Below, piece by piece: positions 27,239 to 36,548 of a stretch of 37,932 nt of DNA (its first letter is position 1; each line of letters opens with the position of its first letter). This stretch comes from Micromonosporaceae bacterium. Lineage in GTDB: Bacteria; Actinomycetota; Actinomycetes; Mycobacteriales; Micromonosporaceae. The translations under genes and the position numbers were made by a program. The stretch lies in assembly GCA_009380105.1 (NCBI GenBank), contig WHSM01000004.1:1-37932 (forward strand), read 5' to 3'. The notes beneath the pieces are model-generated. The model saw nothing but the letters and a program-made list of their open reading frames with translations. It did not search any database and was not told the DNA's origin.

Positions 27239-27934
27239 TCAGATCTTGTTCCCGATGGCGACCCGCGGCCTCGGGATCCGCATCCGGCGTATGGTCAGCG
27301 ACCGCATGATCGCGTAGAAGTACAGCCCCGCCTTGCGCTGGCCGGTCTTGGGATGCCGCTCCCAGACGACCCGCCCGATCGTCCGGCACAGCAGCGCGCT
27401 GTCGACCATGACGGCGATCAGCAGCACGGTCCACAGCATGTTGAACATGTCGCGGATCGGCTGGGAGACGCCGGGCCAGGTGCCGATCAGAATCACGACA
27501 GCGCCAGCGAAGAACCAGGTGCCGATGTTGCGGCGGGCGTCGACGATGTCCCGGGTCAGCGCCCGCTCGGGCCCACGGTCGCGCGCCGGGAGGTACTGAT
27601 CCTCACCGCGCATCAGGCCTTCGCGGGCAGCCGCCCGCTCGGTCCGCTGCTTCTGCCGCATCCGCCGCATGGCGGCCTTGCGGTCCTGCGGCGGCGGCTC
27701 CGCGGCGCGTTTGCGGGCTTCCTTCCGCTTCGGGGTCGCTCGCCCTTTTCCAGGGGTGTACGCCTTCGGCTTGACGCCCGCGCGCGGGCCCGCTGAACCC
27801 TGGTCGCTCTGCCCGTCGGCGTCGGCGTCGTCGTCGGCGATCTGGTCGGGCTCGTCGGCGATCCGGTCGGACTCGTCGGAGGTGACGGACGGCTGGGTCG
27901 CGGTCCGGCTGCGGCGGCGGAACAGAGATGGCAC
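27239..27934 (-). CDS. DUF3043 membrane protein
   Basis: A 231-aa actinobacterial protein of the DUF3043 family. The first 120 residues are hydrophilic and charged, with a KPKAYTPGKGRATPKRKEA motif that is the family hallmark. Two transmembrane helices follow (FFAGAVVILIGTW and MLWTVLLIAVMVDSALL), then a basic C-terminus (MRSLTIRRMRIPRP). Start GTG 27934 lacks a ribosome site but has TACCCT seven to twelve bases upstream on the coding strand, which fits a -10 element of a leaderless transcript starting at the GTG. Function is unknown. Pairing with the reductase downstream is common in actinobacteria, to my recollection. Confidence 0.87.
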   Translation of the reverse strand: MPSLFRRRSRTATQPSVTSDESDRIADEPDQIADDDADADGQSDQGSAGPRAGVKPKAYTPGKGRATPKRKEARKRAAEPPPQDRKAAMRRMRQKQRTERAAAREGLMRGEDQYLPARDRGPERALTRDIVDARRNIGTWFFAGAVVILIGTWPGVSQPIRDMFNMLWTVLLIAVMVDSALLCRTIGRVVWERHPKTGQRKAGLYFYAIMRSLTIRRMRIPRPRVAIGNKI

Positions 27935-28186
27935 GTCGTGAGGGTAGTCCAGCGCGGGCAGGCGCGTGGCGGCGGGAACCGCGCACGCCATGGCACGGGC
28001 GATGTCGCGGGTCTGTGGCGCCCCGCGACGAGGTTCCGCGTGTCGTCGAAGGGCGCTTACTTACTGACGGTAATCGATACATCGTCACCCACCGTGTTGG
28101 CACTCGCCCCCTGCGTCGTGGATGTCTGGCAGCGGCCTATCCTCATCTGCCGTCGGCGGAGATGCCCGTCGATTGGGGGAGGTTTG
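27935..28186. promoter_or_regulatory. Divergent intergenic region (DUF3043 / quinone oxidoreductase)
   Basis: This 252-base gap separates two divergent genes. The minus-strand -10 candidate TACCCT lies at 27941-27946. An AT-richer patch at 28055-28086 (including TTACTTACTGACGGTAATCG) is the likely promoter area of the plus-strand gene, but I could not place a confident -35/-10 pair. I see no other structure. Confidence 0.3.
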
Positions 28187-29170
28187 ATGCGCGCAGTCGT
28201 CGTCGGGCGTCACGGCGGACCGCCGGTCCTGGTGTGCGGTGAGCGGCCCGAGCCCCGCCCGACGGCGACCGAGGTGCTGGTCCGGGTCCTGGCGGCCGGC
28301 GTGAACTTCATCGACACGTACCACCGGTCGGGCTACTACCCGACGACGCTGCCGTTCACGCCGGGCGTGGAGGGCGTCGGCGTGGTGCTCGAAGCCGGCT
28401 CGGAGGCCGCGGGTGAGTTCGCGCCCGGCGACCGCGTCGGCTGGGTGATGGGCCGCGGCAGCTACGCCGAGCGGGTCGCGCTGCCGATGGCCCGCGTGGT
28501 GCCGATCCCGGAGACGGTCGGCTCCGAGTTGGCCGCCGCGAGCCTGTTGCAGGGAGTGACCGCGCACTACCTCACCAACGACACGTACGCCGTGCGCCCC
28601 GGCGACACGGTCCTGGTGCACGCGGCGGCCGGCGGGATGGGGCTGCTGCTCACCCAGATGTCCAAGCTCAAGGGCGCGCGGGTGATCGGCACGGTGTCCA
28701 CGGCCCGGAAGGAGTGGCTGGCGGCGAGGTTCGGCGCCGACGAGGTGATCCGCTACAACGGGAAGGACTTCTCCGCCGAGGTGCGCCGGCTCACCGACGG
28801 GAGAGGCGTGGCTGTCGTGTACGACGGCGTGGGCGAGGCGACGTTCGACGGCAGCCTGGCCTGCCTGCGGCGGCACGGCGTGCTGGCGCAGTACGGGCAG
28901 GCGAGCGGGCCGGTGCCGCCGTTCGACCTCAAGCGGCTCGCCGACGGCGGCTCCCTCTACCTGACGCGTCCCGCGTTCGCCAACCACATCGCGGACCGCG
29001 CCGAGCTGCGGCGACGGGTCGGGGCCGTGCTGGAGCTGATCAGCTTCGGGCAGCTCACCATCCACATCGGCGGCCGGTATCCGCTGTCCGGGGCGCGCGC
29101 CGCGCACGAGAACCTGGAGGCGCGCCGCACCGTCGGCAAGCTGTTGCTGCTGCCGACCTGGGAAACCTGA
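28187..29170 (+). CDS. NADPH:quinone oxidoreductase (zeta-crystallin type)
   Basis: A 327-aa zinc-independent MDR-family oxidoreductase. The family motif NFIDTYHRSGYYP near the N-terminus, the nucleotide-binding loop VLVHAAAGGMGLLLTQMSK (AxxGxxG) and the C-terminal GARAAHENLEARRTVGKLLL all match quinone oxidoreductases. ATG 28187 is preceded by GGGGGAGG. The frame stays open far upstream, but nothing supports an earlier start. It reduces quinones with NADPH in characterised relatives. The stop codon forms part of a hairpin shared with the convergent M20 gene. Confidence 0.9.
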   Translation: MRAVVVGRHGGPPVLVCGERPEPRPTATEVLVRVLAAGVNFIDTYHRSGYYPTTLPFTPGVEGVGVVLEAGSEAAGEFAPGDRVGWVMGRGSYAERVALPMARVVPIPETVGSELAAASLLQGVTAHYLTNDTYAVRPGDTVLVHAAAGGMGLLLTQMSKLKGARVIGTVSTARKEWLAARFGADEVIRYNGKDFSAEVRRLTDGRGVAVVYDGVGEATFDGSLACLRRHGVLAQYGQASGPVPPFDLKRLADGGSLYLTRPAFANHIADRAELRRRVGAVLELISFGQLTIHIGGRYPLSGARAAHENLEARRTVGKLLLLPTWET

Positions 29171-29186
29171 CCCGCCGCACGGGTCA
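29168..29186. terminator. Bidirectional hairpin containing both stop codons
   Basis: TGACCCG and CGGGTCA pair perfectly around CCGCA. The first TGA is the stop of the quinone oxidoreductase gene and the TCA at the other end is the stop of the M20 gene on the opposite strand. The symmetric hairpin between convergent genes is likely to act as a terminator in both directions. Confidence 0.5.
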
Positions 29187-30542
29187 GGAGGCGGTGAGGA
29201 AACGGTCGAGGACCCGCACTCCGAACCGCAACGCGTCGATGTCGATCCGTTCGTCGACGCCGTGGAACATCGCGGAGTAGTTCAGCCCCGGGGCCAGCCG
29301 CAACGGGGCGAAGCCGTACGCGGCCATGCCGAGACGTGCGAACGCCTTGCCGTCGTTCCCGCCCGCGGAGCAGAACGGAACCGGCCGGGCGGCGGGATCC
29401 TCGGCGGCCAGCGCGGCACGGATCGCCGCCACCACAGGGCCCGAGTACGGCGCGTTGACCGGCGGCTGGTCGCTGACGAACTCCCGGGTGACGCCGGCCC
29501 CTGACAGCCGGTCGATCTCGGCGAAGAACTCCCGCTGGTAGCCGGGCAGCACCCGTCCGTCCACGTAACCGGTGGCGGCGCCGGGAATGACGTTGATCTT
29601 GTATCCGGCGTCGAGGATGGTCGGGTTGGCGCTGTGCCGGAGCACCGGCTCCGCGAGCGCCGCGACCGGGCCGAGCGCCCTCAACGCGGCGTCGACGTCG
29701 TCGGCGAGGCTGGCGAGATCGAGCTCGACGCCGAGGGCCGACGCGGACTCGCGGAGGAAGTCGCGAACCGGCTGGGTGAGCTGGATCGGCCACTCGTGCG
29801 CGCCGATCCGGGCCAGCGCTGTCGCGAGTTGGGTCACCGCGTTGTCACGGTGGCGCCGCGACCCGTGGCCGGCGGTTCCCCGCGCGGTCAGCTTCAGCCA
29901 CGCCGTGCCACGCTGCGCCGTGCCGACCGGGTACAGGCGGATCGGCGCCCCGTCCGCCCGGGCCGCGGGAACGCTGAACCCACCGCCCTCCCCGATCGCC
30001 TCGGCACACCCGTCGAGAAGCTCGGGGCGCCGGTCGACCAGGTGCCCGGCGCCGAGGGCGCCGGTGTGCTCCTCGTCCGCGACGAAGGCGACCACCACGT
30101 CCCGGGGCGGTTTGCGGCGTTCCCGCAGCCGCTGCCGCACCACCGCGAGGGTCATCGCGCACATGTTCTTCATGTCCACCGCGCCCCGACCCCAGACAAA
30201 TCCATCGCGCACCTCTCCGGAGAACGGGTGCACGGTCCAGTCCGCGGGCACGGCCGGGACCACGTCGAGGTGGCAGTGGATCAGCAGCGCGTCCCGACCG
30301 GGATCGGCGCCTTCCAGCCGGGCCACCACGCTGGTCCGGCGTGGCGCCGGCTCCACCATGACAGGCTCGAGCCCCACTTCGGCGAGCTTCTCCGCGACGT
30401 ACTCCGCGGCGACGCGTTCCCCCGGCCCGGAATCGTCGCCGGCGTTGCTGGTGTCGATTCCGATGAGCTCCGAGCAGAGCCGGGCGACCTCCTGCTCGGC
30501 GCTGCTCGCCGAGGCGAGGGCAGCCGAGTGCTGCGATGTCAT
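29184..30542 (-). CDS. M20-family metallopeptidase
   Basis: A 452-aa zinc peptidase of the M20/ArgE-DapE family. The ligands are visible: HCHLDVVP (H and the D after two residues), GAVDMKN (bridging Asp), ADEEHTG (Glu pair), GEGGG and MFHGVDE (C-terminal His). The dimerisation domain sits between them (TARGTAGHGSRR). ATG 30542 follows GGGGAGGG; four more codons upstream lack support. M20 enzymes hydrolyse N-acyl amino acids or dipeptides. It is divergent from the peptide-type ABC transporter and may process imported substrates, which is inference. Confidence 0.9.
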   Translation of the reverse strand: MTSQHSAALASASSAEQEVARLCSELIGIDTSNAGDDSGPGERVAAEYVAEKLAEVGLEPVMVEPAPRRTSVVARLEGADPGRDALLIHCHLDVVPAVPADWTVHPFSGEVRDGFVWGRGAVDMKNMCAMTLAVVRQRLRERRKPPRDVVVAFVADEEHTGALGAGHLVDRRPELLDGCAEAIGEGGGFSVPAARADGAPIRLYPVGTAQRGTAWLKLTARGTAGHGSRRHRDNAVTQLATALARIGAHEWPIQLTQPVRDFLRESASALGVELDLASLADDVDAALRALGPVAALAEPVLRHSANPTILDAGYKINVIPGAATGYVDGRVLPGYQREFFAEIDRLSGAGVTREFVSDQPPVNAPYSGPVVAAIRAALAAEDPAARPVPFCSAGGNDGKAFARLGMAAYGFAPLRLAPGLNYSAMFHGVDERIDIDALRFGVRVLDRFLTAS

Positions 30543-30597
30543 AACCCTCCCCACCGATCGGGGTCAGCGGTCTTGACCGGCCCGTCACGCCGAGTAG

Positions 30598-30645
30598 TGT
30601 GTGGACAATAAATTTCAGGGGTCTTTCCTATTTGAAGGATAGTTC
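30598..30645 (+). promoter_or_regulatory. AT-rich promoter candidate of the ABC operon
   Basis: This is the most AT-rich patch in the window, between the divergent M20 gene and the ABC operon. TGGACA at 30602-30607 could serve as -35, and the stretch TATTTGAAGGATAGTT from 30629 would contain the -10, although the spacing is long. A short dyad TCCT-ATTTGA-AGGA at 30626-30639 overlaps it and could be a regulator site. Confidence 0.3.
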
Positions 30646-30704
30646 CTCACGCCCGGTATGCGGGGTCCGGACACAAAGACATGGAAGCGAGGACACGCGC
30701 CATC

Positions 30705-32519
30705 ATGCACACCACACGCCGCGGATGGCGGGGGCTGGCCACGATGCTCGCCGCCGTCGCCGTCGCACTGGCCCCCACGGCAGGCGCATCCGCCGAAACG
30801 CATAAGAAGGAATCGGACACCCTCGTGATCGCGCGAGGGCAGTCCATAGACAGCCTCAACCCGTACTTCGCGCGAAACGTGATCGACTTCGAGACCCTCG
30901 AGCTCAGCTACGAGACGTTGGTCCGGCTCAGCGCGAAGGACTACAGCTACGTGCCAGGGCTCGCCACCAAGTGGGAGACCTCCGCCGACGGCCGCGCCTG
31001 GACGTTCACCATCCGGAAGAACTCGAAGTGGTCCGACGGCAAACCGGTCACCGCGCACGACGCGGCCTTCACCTACCAACTGCTGATCGACAACGAGGAC
31101 ATCCACACCCGGCATGTCGACTTCGCCAGCAAGCTGGAGTCCGTCGAGGCGACCGACGACCACACGCTGGTCATCACCACCAAGGAGCCCACGCCGCTGG
31201 TGCCGTCGCGCTACCTGCCGATCATCCCGAAGCACATCTGGGAGAAGGTCGACAACCCGGCCGAGCACGAGAACAACGACCCGCCGCTGGTCGGCTCCGG
31301 GCCGTACCAGATGGTCGAGCACGTCACCGAGCAGTTCATCCGGTTCAAGGCGAACAAGAACTACTGGGACGGCAAGCCCGAGTTCGACGAGCTGGTCTTC
31401 CGGTACTACAGCAGCCCTGACGCGGAGGTCGCCGCCCTGGAGTCCGGCGAGGTCGACGTCGTCGGCTACGGGTCGCTGACGCCAGCTCAGTTCAAGTCCC
31501 TCAAGGGACAGGACGGCATCACCGCCAACGCCGCCCAGAACCGGCGTTTCGTCTCGCTCGTGCTCAACCCCGGGGCCCGCACCAAGGACGGCAAGCGGTT
31601 CGGCGACGGCCACCCGGCGCTGCGGGACGTCAAGGTCCGGCAGGCGCTGCACACCGCCATCGACAAGTCGCAGCTGGTCGACCGCGTGCTGGACGGCTAC
31701 GGCGACCCCGGTGTCGGCCCCGTGCCCAAGATCTTCGAGACGCTGCACTGGGACGGCGGCGACGAGCTGATCACATTCAACCTCGAAGCAGCGAACAAGA
31801 TCCTGGACGACGCCGGATACGAGCGCGGCAAGGACGGCATCCGCACGATGCCGAACGGCTCCAAGCCGTTGAAGTTCCGGCTCTACGCGCACTCCGACAA
31901 CCCCGCGTACGCCAGCATCGCCAAGTTCCTCGAAGGCTGGTGGAAGGATCTCGGCATCGAGGTCCAGACGGAGTCGATCGAGCAGGGTCCGCTCAACGAC
32001 AAAAACTACCTGGGCGAGTACGACATCTCGTTCTCCGGCTGGGGCATCAGCCCGGACCCGGACTTCCTGGCGATGCACACCTGCGCGGCCCTCCCCGGAG
32101 TCACCGACGGCACCGAGCGGGCGCACGAGACGTTCTACTGCAACCCCGACTACGACAAGCTGCAGGACCAGCAGACGCAGGAAACCGACGAGGCGGAGCG
32201 CGCCAAGCTGATCAAGGAACAGCAGCGGATCCTCTACCGCGACTCGCCGCAGATCTACCTCTACTACCAGAACCAGCTGGAGGCGTACAACAGCGCCAAG
32301 ATCGAGAGCATGGCGGTCCAGCCGGCCGACGGCGGTCTGATCACAGGCCAGTCGAACTTCCTGTGGGCGTACCACTCGGCGCGGCCCGTCGGGAGCGGCG
32401 CCGACAGCGAAGGCGGCGGTTCCGGCGCGCTGATCGCGGGCATCGTCGTCGCGCTGCTCGCCGCCGGCGCCGTTGGGTTCTACGTGATGCGACGCCGCAC
32501 CGCCGGCGAGCGGGAGTAA
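30705..32519 (+). CDS. Peptide-type ABC substrate-binding protein with C-terminal anchor
   Basis: From ATG 30705 the product is 604 aa; ATG 30681 would add eight residues. A Sec signal peptide (RRGWRGL, then a hydrophobic core, ending ASA near residue 30) has no lipobox Cys. The body is SBP family 5 (dipeptide/oligopeptide class), with DSLNPYF, ATKWETSADGRAWTF and a WGISPDPDFLAMH segment. A C-terminal helix (IAGIVVALLAAGAVGFYVMR) followed by Arg residues anchors it in the membrane. Actinobacterial binding proteins are mostly lipoproteins, so this anchoring is unusual. It is the first gene of the transporter operon, nine bases before the first permease. Confidence 0.9.
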   Translation: MHTTRRGWRGLATMLAAVAVALAPTAGASAETHKKESDTLVIARGQSIDSLNPYFARNVIDFETLELSYETLVRLSAKDYSYVPGLATKWETSADGRAWTFTIRKNSKWSDGKPVTAHDAAFTYQLLIDNEDIHTRHVDFASKLESVEATDDHTLVITTKEPTPLVPSRYLPIIPKHIWEKVDNPAEHENNDPPLVGSGPYQMVEHVTEQFIRFKANKNYWDGKPEFDELVFRYYSSPDAEVAALESGEVDVVGYGSLTPAQFKSLKGQDGITANAAQNRRFVSLVLNPGARTKDGKRFGDGHPALRDVKVRQALHTAIDKSQLVDRVLDGYGDPGVGPVPKIFETLHWDGGDELITFNLEAANKILDDAGYERGKDGIRTMPNGSKPLKFRLYAHSDNPAYASIAKFLEGWWKDLGIEVQTESIEQGPLNDKNYLGEYDISFSGWGISPDPDFLAMHTCAALPGVTDGTERAHETFYCNPDYDKLQDQQTQETDEAERAKLIKEQQRILYRDSPQIYLYYQNQLEAYNSAKIESMAVQPADGGLITGQSNFLWAYHSARPVGSGADSEGGGSGALIAGIVVALLAAGAVGFYVMRRRTAGERE

Positions 32520-32528
32520 CCCGCTGAA

Positions 32529-33587
32529 ATGGCGTCAGATCCGAGCCTGCTGGCCGGGCCGTCCCCAGACGGCCCGGCCAGCGGCGGGCTCTCCGGGGAG
32601 AAGACAGCGGGCGGCAGCGGCTTCGGCCGCTATCTCCGCGGCCGGCTGACCGGCTCCGTCGCCTCCTTGGTCCTGGTCTACCTGTCGTCGTTCTTCATCT
32701 TCCGGGTGCTGGGCGGCGACCCCCTCCAGGCGATCGCCAAGGACCGGCGGATGACGCCGGAGGAGCGGGCGGCGCTGCGCGAGCAACTCGGCCTCGACCA
32801 ACCGCTGCTGGCTCAGTTCGGCAAGTACACCGCCGACGTGTTCAGCGGGAACTTCGGCACGTCGTACCAGTACCGGCGCCCGGTCATGGAGTTGGTGCTC
32901 GAACGGCTGTCCGCCACCGTGCTGCTGACGGGCACAGCCCTGGTGCTGTCGGTCGCGGTCGGGCTCTGGGTCGGCGCCCGGGCCGGCTGGCGGCACGGCA
33001 GCCGCCTCGACCGCGCCCACGTCGGCGTCTCGCTCACCTTGTGGTCGGCGCCCACGTTCTGGCTCGGCATGATCGTCATCATGATCTTCGCCCGGCAGTT
33101 CGGGCTGTTCCCGGTCGGCGGGATGGTCTCGCACAACGTCGGGCCCGGACTCCTCGCCGAGACGCTCGACGTGGCGCACCACCTCGTGCTGCCGGCGATC
33201 ACCATGACGGCGGTGATCTACGCCCAGTACGTGCTGGTCATGCGCTCGTCGATCCTCGACGAGATCGGACACGACTACCTGACGACCGCGCGGGCGAAGG
33301 GCCTGCGCGACGACCTGGTCCGGCGGCGGCACGCCATCCCGAACGCGCTGCTGCCGACCGTGACGCTGGTCTTCCTCCAACTCGGCGGAGTCATCAGCGG
33401 GGCGATCGTGACCGAGACGATCTTCAGCTGGCCCGGCCTGGGCCGGATGGTGTTCGAGTCGATCGGCTTCCGCGACTTCCCGGTGCTGCAGACCACGTTC
33501 GTGTTGTTCTCGGCCGCGGTGATCGTCGCCAACATGTGCGCCGACATCGCCTACTGGTTCCTCGACCCCAGGGTGCGCAAGGCATGA
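32529..33587 (+). CDS. dppB: ABC peptide transporter permease (DppB-like)
   Basis: A 352-aa permease of the DppB/OppB type. After a Gly/Ser-rich cytosolic N-terminus of about 35 residues come six transmembrane helices. The family motif GGDPLQAIA with EQLGLDQPLLAQF precedes the periplasmic part, and the EAA-like loop reads YLTTARAKGLRDDLV. The stop overlaps the start of the next permease (ATGA). Substrate cannot be told from the permease. Confidence 0.92.
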   Translation: MASDPSLLAGPSPDGPASGGLSGEKTAGGSGFGRYLRGRLTGSVASLVLVYLSSFFIFRVLGGDPLQAIAKDRRMTPEERAALREQLGLDQPLLAQFGKYTADVFSGNFGTSYQYRRPVMELVLERLSATVLLTGTALVLSVAVGLWVGARAGWRHGSRLDRAHVGVSLTLWSAPTFWLGMIVIMIFARQFGLFPVGGMVSHNVGPGLLAETLDVAHHLVLPAITMTAVIYAQYVLVMRSSILDEIGHDYLTTARAKGLRDDLVRRRHAIPNALLPTVTLVFLQLGGVISGAIVTETIFSWPGLGRMVFESIGFRDFPVLQTTFVLFSAAVIVANMCADIAYWFLDPRVRKA

Positions 33588-34510
33588 GCGCTCAGTCATC
33601 CGGTCAGACCGCATTGACGTCCGCGCGGGCTATCGCGTGGGCGCGCCGGAGGGCGGCGCTCGCCGGCTTCTGGCGCGAGTACCGCACGCAGCGCACCGGC
33701 CTGGTCGGTCTGGCGTTCCTGCTCATGGTCATCGCCCTCGCCCTGGCGACCCCGTGGGTCACCGACGCCGGAGGGCTCGATCCCACCAAGGTGCACGGCG
33801 GCCGGCTCGACGCGCCGAGCCTGGCCTACCCGCTCGGCACCGACGAACTCGGGCGGTCGGTGCTGCTGCTGACACTGTGGGGAGCCCGGGTGTCGCTCCT
33901 CGTGGGCGTCACCGCGACGCTGCTGGCCATAGTGATCGGCTCCCTCGTCGGGATCCTCGCTGGCCACTTCGGCGGCTGGACGTCCTGGGTGCTGATGCGG
34001 CTGGCGGACTGGTTCATCGTGGTGCCGACGCTGGTGCTCGCGATGGTGCTGCTGCTGGTGCTCGGCTCCAACCTGTTCACCATCATCGTGGTGATCGGCG
34101 TCGCCTCGTGGGCTGGCACCGCCCGGCTCATCCGGGCGCAGACGCTCGCCGTCGAGGGGCGGCCGTACCTGGAGCGGGCGCGTGCCCTCGGCGCCGGCCA
34201 CTGGCACCAGATGAGCCGGCACGTGCTGCCGAACGTGATGCCGTTGGTGCTGGCCAGCACGACCTTGCAGGTCGCCAGCGCGATTCTGCTCGAGTCGACG
34301 CTGTCGTTCCTCGGGCTCGGCGACCCCAACCAGATCTCCTGGGGCACGATGCTGCACCGCGCGTACGAGGCGGGAGCGGTCTCGTACGGCGCGTGGTGGT
34401 ACCTGCTGCCGCCGGGCCTCGGCATCCTGGTCGTGGTGCTCTGCTTCACCCTGTGCGGGCGGGCCATGGAGTCCGTCGTCAACCCGAGGCTGCGAGGAGG
34501 GGGACGATGA
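33584..34510 (+). CDS. dppC: ABC peptide transporter permease (DppC-like)
   Basis: A 308-aa permease of the DppC/OppC type. It has the N-terminal helix of the OppC-N domain (GLVGLAFLLMVIALALA), the motif YPLGTDELGRSVL, five further transmembrane helices and the EAA loop YLERARALGAGHWHQM. ATG 33584 overlaps the previous stop by four bases, which sets the start although the frame is open upstream. It overlaps the next gene in the same ATGA manner. Confidence 0.92.
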   Translation: MSAQSSGQTALTSARAIAWARRRAALAGFWREYRTQRTGLVGLAFLLMVIALALATPWVTDAGGLDPTKVHGGRLDAPSLAYPLGTDELGRSVLLLTLWGARVSLLVGVTATLLAIVIGSLVGILAGHFGGWTSWVLMRLADWFIVVPTLVLAMVLLLVLGSNLFTIIVVIGVASWAGTARLIRAQTLAVEGRPYLERARALGAGHWHQMSRHVLPNVMPLVLASTTLQVASAILLESTLSFLGLGDPNQISWGTMLHRAYEAGAVSYGAWWYLLPPGLGILVVVLCFTLCGRAMESVVNPRLRGGGR

Positions 34511-35511
34511 CCCTGCTCGAGGTCCGGGACCTGCATGTCACCTACCACAGCTCCCGCGGCGTCATCCCGGCCGTGCGTGGAGTGGACATCACCGTCGAAC
34601 CGGGGCAGACGCTCGGCGTCGCCGGCGAGTCTGGCTGTGGCAAGTCGACGCTGGCTCTGGCGCTGCTCCGGCTGCTGCCCAAGTCCGCGGAGGTCACCGG
34701 CCAGGTGCGACTCAACGGCGACGACGTGCTCACCATGACGTGGGGTCAGCTGCGAGCCGTCCGGTGGGCCGGCGCGTCGATCGTGTTCCAGGGCGCGATG
34801 CACTCGCTCAACCCCGTCCATCGAGTCGCCCGGCAGATCGCCGAGCCGATCCTGCTGCACGAGAACGTCTCAGAGGCCGAGGCGCACGGTCGCGCCGTCG
34901 AGTTGCTCGGCCAGGTCGGGTTGCCCGCCTGGCGGGCCCGCAGCTATCCCCATGAGCTGTCGGGTGGGCAGCGGCAACGGGTCATGATCGCCATGGCGCT
35001 GGCCTGCGAACCCGACCTCATCATCGCGGATGAGGCCACCACAGCGCTCGACGTCATGGTTCAGGCCCAGGTTCTCGATCTCATCGCGGACCTGGTCGCG
35101 CAGCGCGGCGTCGGCCTCGTCATGATCAGTCACGACCTTTCCGTCCTGTCGGCGCATTGTCAGCGCGTGGCTGTCATGTACGCGGGCAAGGTGGTCGAGC
35201 TCGGCGCCGCACACGACGTGTTCGCTGACGCGAGGCACCCCTACTCCGACGCCCTCGCGTCCGCCTTCCCGGTGATCGGCGACGTGGCGGCCCGACACCG
35301 GCCGCGCGGTCTCGGCGGGGACCCTCCCGACCCGGCAGACCTTCCGGGTGGCTGTTCGTTCCACCCACGCTGCCCAGTGGCGGTCGCAGAGTGCCGGGCT
35401 GCCGAACCGCAGCTGCTGCCCATCGGCGCCTCACCCCGGCTGTCCGCCTGCTTCGTCGCGCAGCAGGGCAAGCCGGTCCGTCCCGGCACGGTGAAGGAGC
35501 CCGTCACATGA
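34507..35511 (+). CDS. dppD: ABC peptide transporter ATPase (DppD-like)
   Basis: A 334-aa ATPase. Walker [10 protein letters not shown], signature LSGGQRQR and Walker [13 protein letters not shown] are intact, followed by the H-loop in MISHDLS. The C-terminal oligopeptide-type domain has four Cys in [16 protein letters not shown] and SACF. In the mycobacterial DppABCD homologue such Cys hold an iron-sulfur cluster; this is recalled and not shown here. ATG 34507 overlaps the permease stop, and its own stop overlaps the next ATPase start. It is expected to pair with DppF as a heterodimer. Confidence 0.92.
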   Translation: MTLLEVRDLHVTYHSSRGVIPAVRGVDITVEPGQTLGVAGESGCGKSTLALALLRLLPKSAEVTGQVRLNGDDVLTMTWGQLRAVRWAGASIVFQGAMHSLNPVHRVARQIAEPILLHENVSEAEAHGRAVELLGQVGLPAWRARSYPHELSGGQRQRVMIAMALACEPDLIIADEATTALDVMVQAQVLDLIADLVAQRGVGLVMISHDLSVLSAHCQRVAVMYAGKVVELGAAHDVFADARHPYSDALASAFPVIGDVAARHRPRGLGGDPPDPADLPGGCSFHPRCPVAVAECRAAEPQLLPIGASPRLSACFVAQQGKPVRPGTVKEPVT

Positions 35512-36524
35512 GCGAACCAGGGCTGTCAGCGCGCGGCCTGCGAGTCGAGTTCGGCCTGCCCGGCGGCCGTACGGCGCGGGCCGTCGACAGCGTGAACATC
35601 CGTGTCGCTCCGGGTGAGGTCGTCGCGCTGGCCGGCGAGTCGGGTTGCGGCAAGACGACGCTCGCGCGAGCGCTGCTGGGTCTGGAGCGTCCGACGGCTG
35701 GCGCGATCAGCTACGACGGCACGCCGTTGCGCTACTCGACCAGGGCGCTGAAGGCGTACCGGCGATCCGTCCAGCTCGTGCTGCAGGATCCCACCGGAGC
35801 CCTCAACCCCCGCCACACCGTGTACGACGCCGTCGCTGAGGGACTGCGAATCCACCGCATCGCCGACAATGAGAGCGACCGCGTGGCGACAGCGCTGTCG
35901 CACGCCGGGTTGCGACCGGCCGAGAAGTTCTTCCTGGCCTACCCGCACGAGCTGTCCGGCGGCCAGCGGCAACGGGTGGTCATCGCCGGCGCGCTCGTGC
36001 TCGACCCCAAAATCATCATCGCCGACGAGCCCGTGGCATCGCTGGACGCGTCTGTGCGGGGCGAGATCCTGGCGCTGCTGCTGCGCCTGCGGGACGAGTT
36101 CGGGCTCGGCGCGCTTGTCGTCACCCACGACCTCGGGCTGGCCTGGAGCATCGCCGACCGGATCGCGGTGATGTACCTCGGCCGGATCGTCGAGCAGGGA
36201 CCGGCCGAGCAGGTCCTCACCGATCCGCAGCATCCGTACACGCGCGCTCTGGTCTCGGTGCTACCGGACTCTCCCGTACCCGGGCCGATCGTGCTGTCGG
36301 GCGAGCCGCCGGACGCCACCAGCATCCCGGCCGGATGCCGGTTCCATCCACGCTGTCAGGTGCTCGCCTCGGGCGCGGCCGAGGCGGCCGGCGTAGCGGA
36401 CCAGTGCCGCGCCACGCCGCTGCCGGTGCTCGCCGACGATGTCGGCGCCGGCGTCTCCGGCGACGACCCCACGCGTCAGGTCGCCTGCCACTACGCCGCC
36501 GCTGCCACCCGTTCGGAGGCCTAG
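35508..36524 (+). CDS. dppF: ABC peptide transporter ATPase (DppF-like)
   Basis: A 338-aa ATPase and the second of the pair. It has Walker [10 protein letters not shown], signature LSGGQRQR and Walker B IIIADEPVASLD. The C-terminal region again has Cys residues (GCRFHPRC, DQC, VAC), close to the DppD-like set. ATG 35508 overlaps the previous stop (ATGA). A 10-bp hairpin starts within its stop codon region. Confidence 0.92.
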   Translation: MSEPGLSARGLRVEFGLPGGRTARAVDSVNIRVAPGEVVALAGESGCGKTTLARALLGLERPTAGAISYDGTPLRYSTRALKAYRRSVQLVLQDPTGALNPRHTVYDAVAEGLRIHRIADNESDRVATALSHAGLRPAEKFFLAYPHELSGGQRQRVVIAGALVLDPKIIIADEPVASLDASVRGEILALLLRLRDEFGLGALVVTHDLGLAWSIADRIAVMYLGRIVEQGPAEQVLTDPQHPYTRALVSVLPDSPVPGPIVLSGEPPDATSIPAGCRFHPRCQVLASGAAEAAGVADQCRATPLPVLADDVGAGVSGDDPTRQVACHYAAAATRSEA

Positions 36525-36542
36525 GCCGTGTCCACGGCCTAG
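36521..36542 (+). terminator. Hairpin between dppF and the deacylase gene
   Basis: CTAGGCCGTG and CACGGCCTAG pair perfectly over ten bases around TC. The first arm contains the dppF stop TAG. It ends seven bases before the ATG of the deacylase. It could attenuate transcription into the last gene, or stabilise the upstream message. It leaves little room for a ribosome site (only AGCAGCGG). Confidence 0.45.
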
Positions 36543-36548
36543 CAGCGG

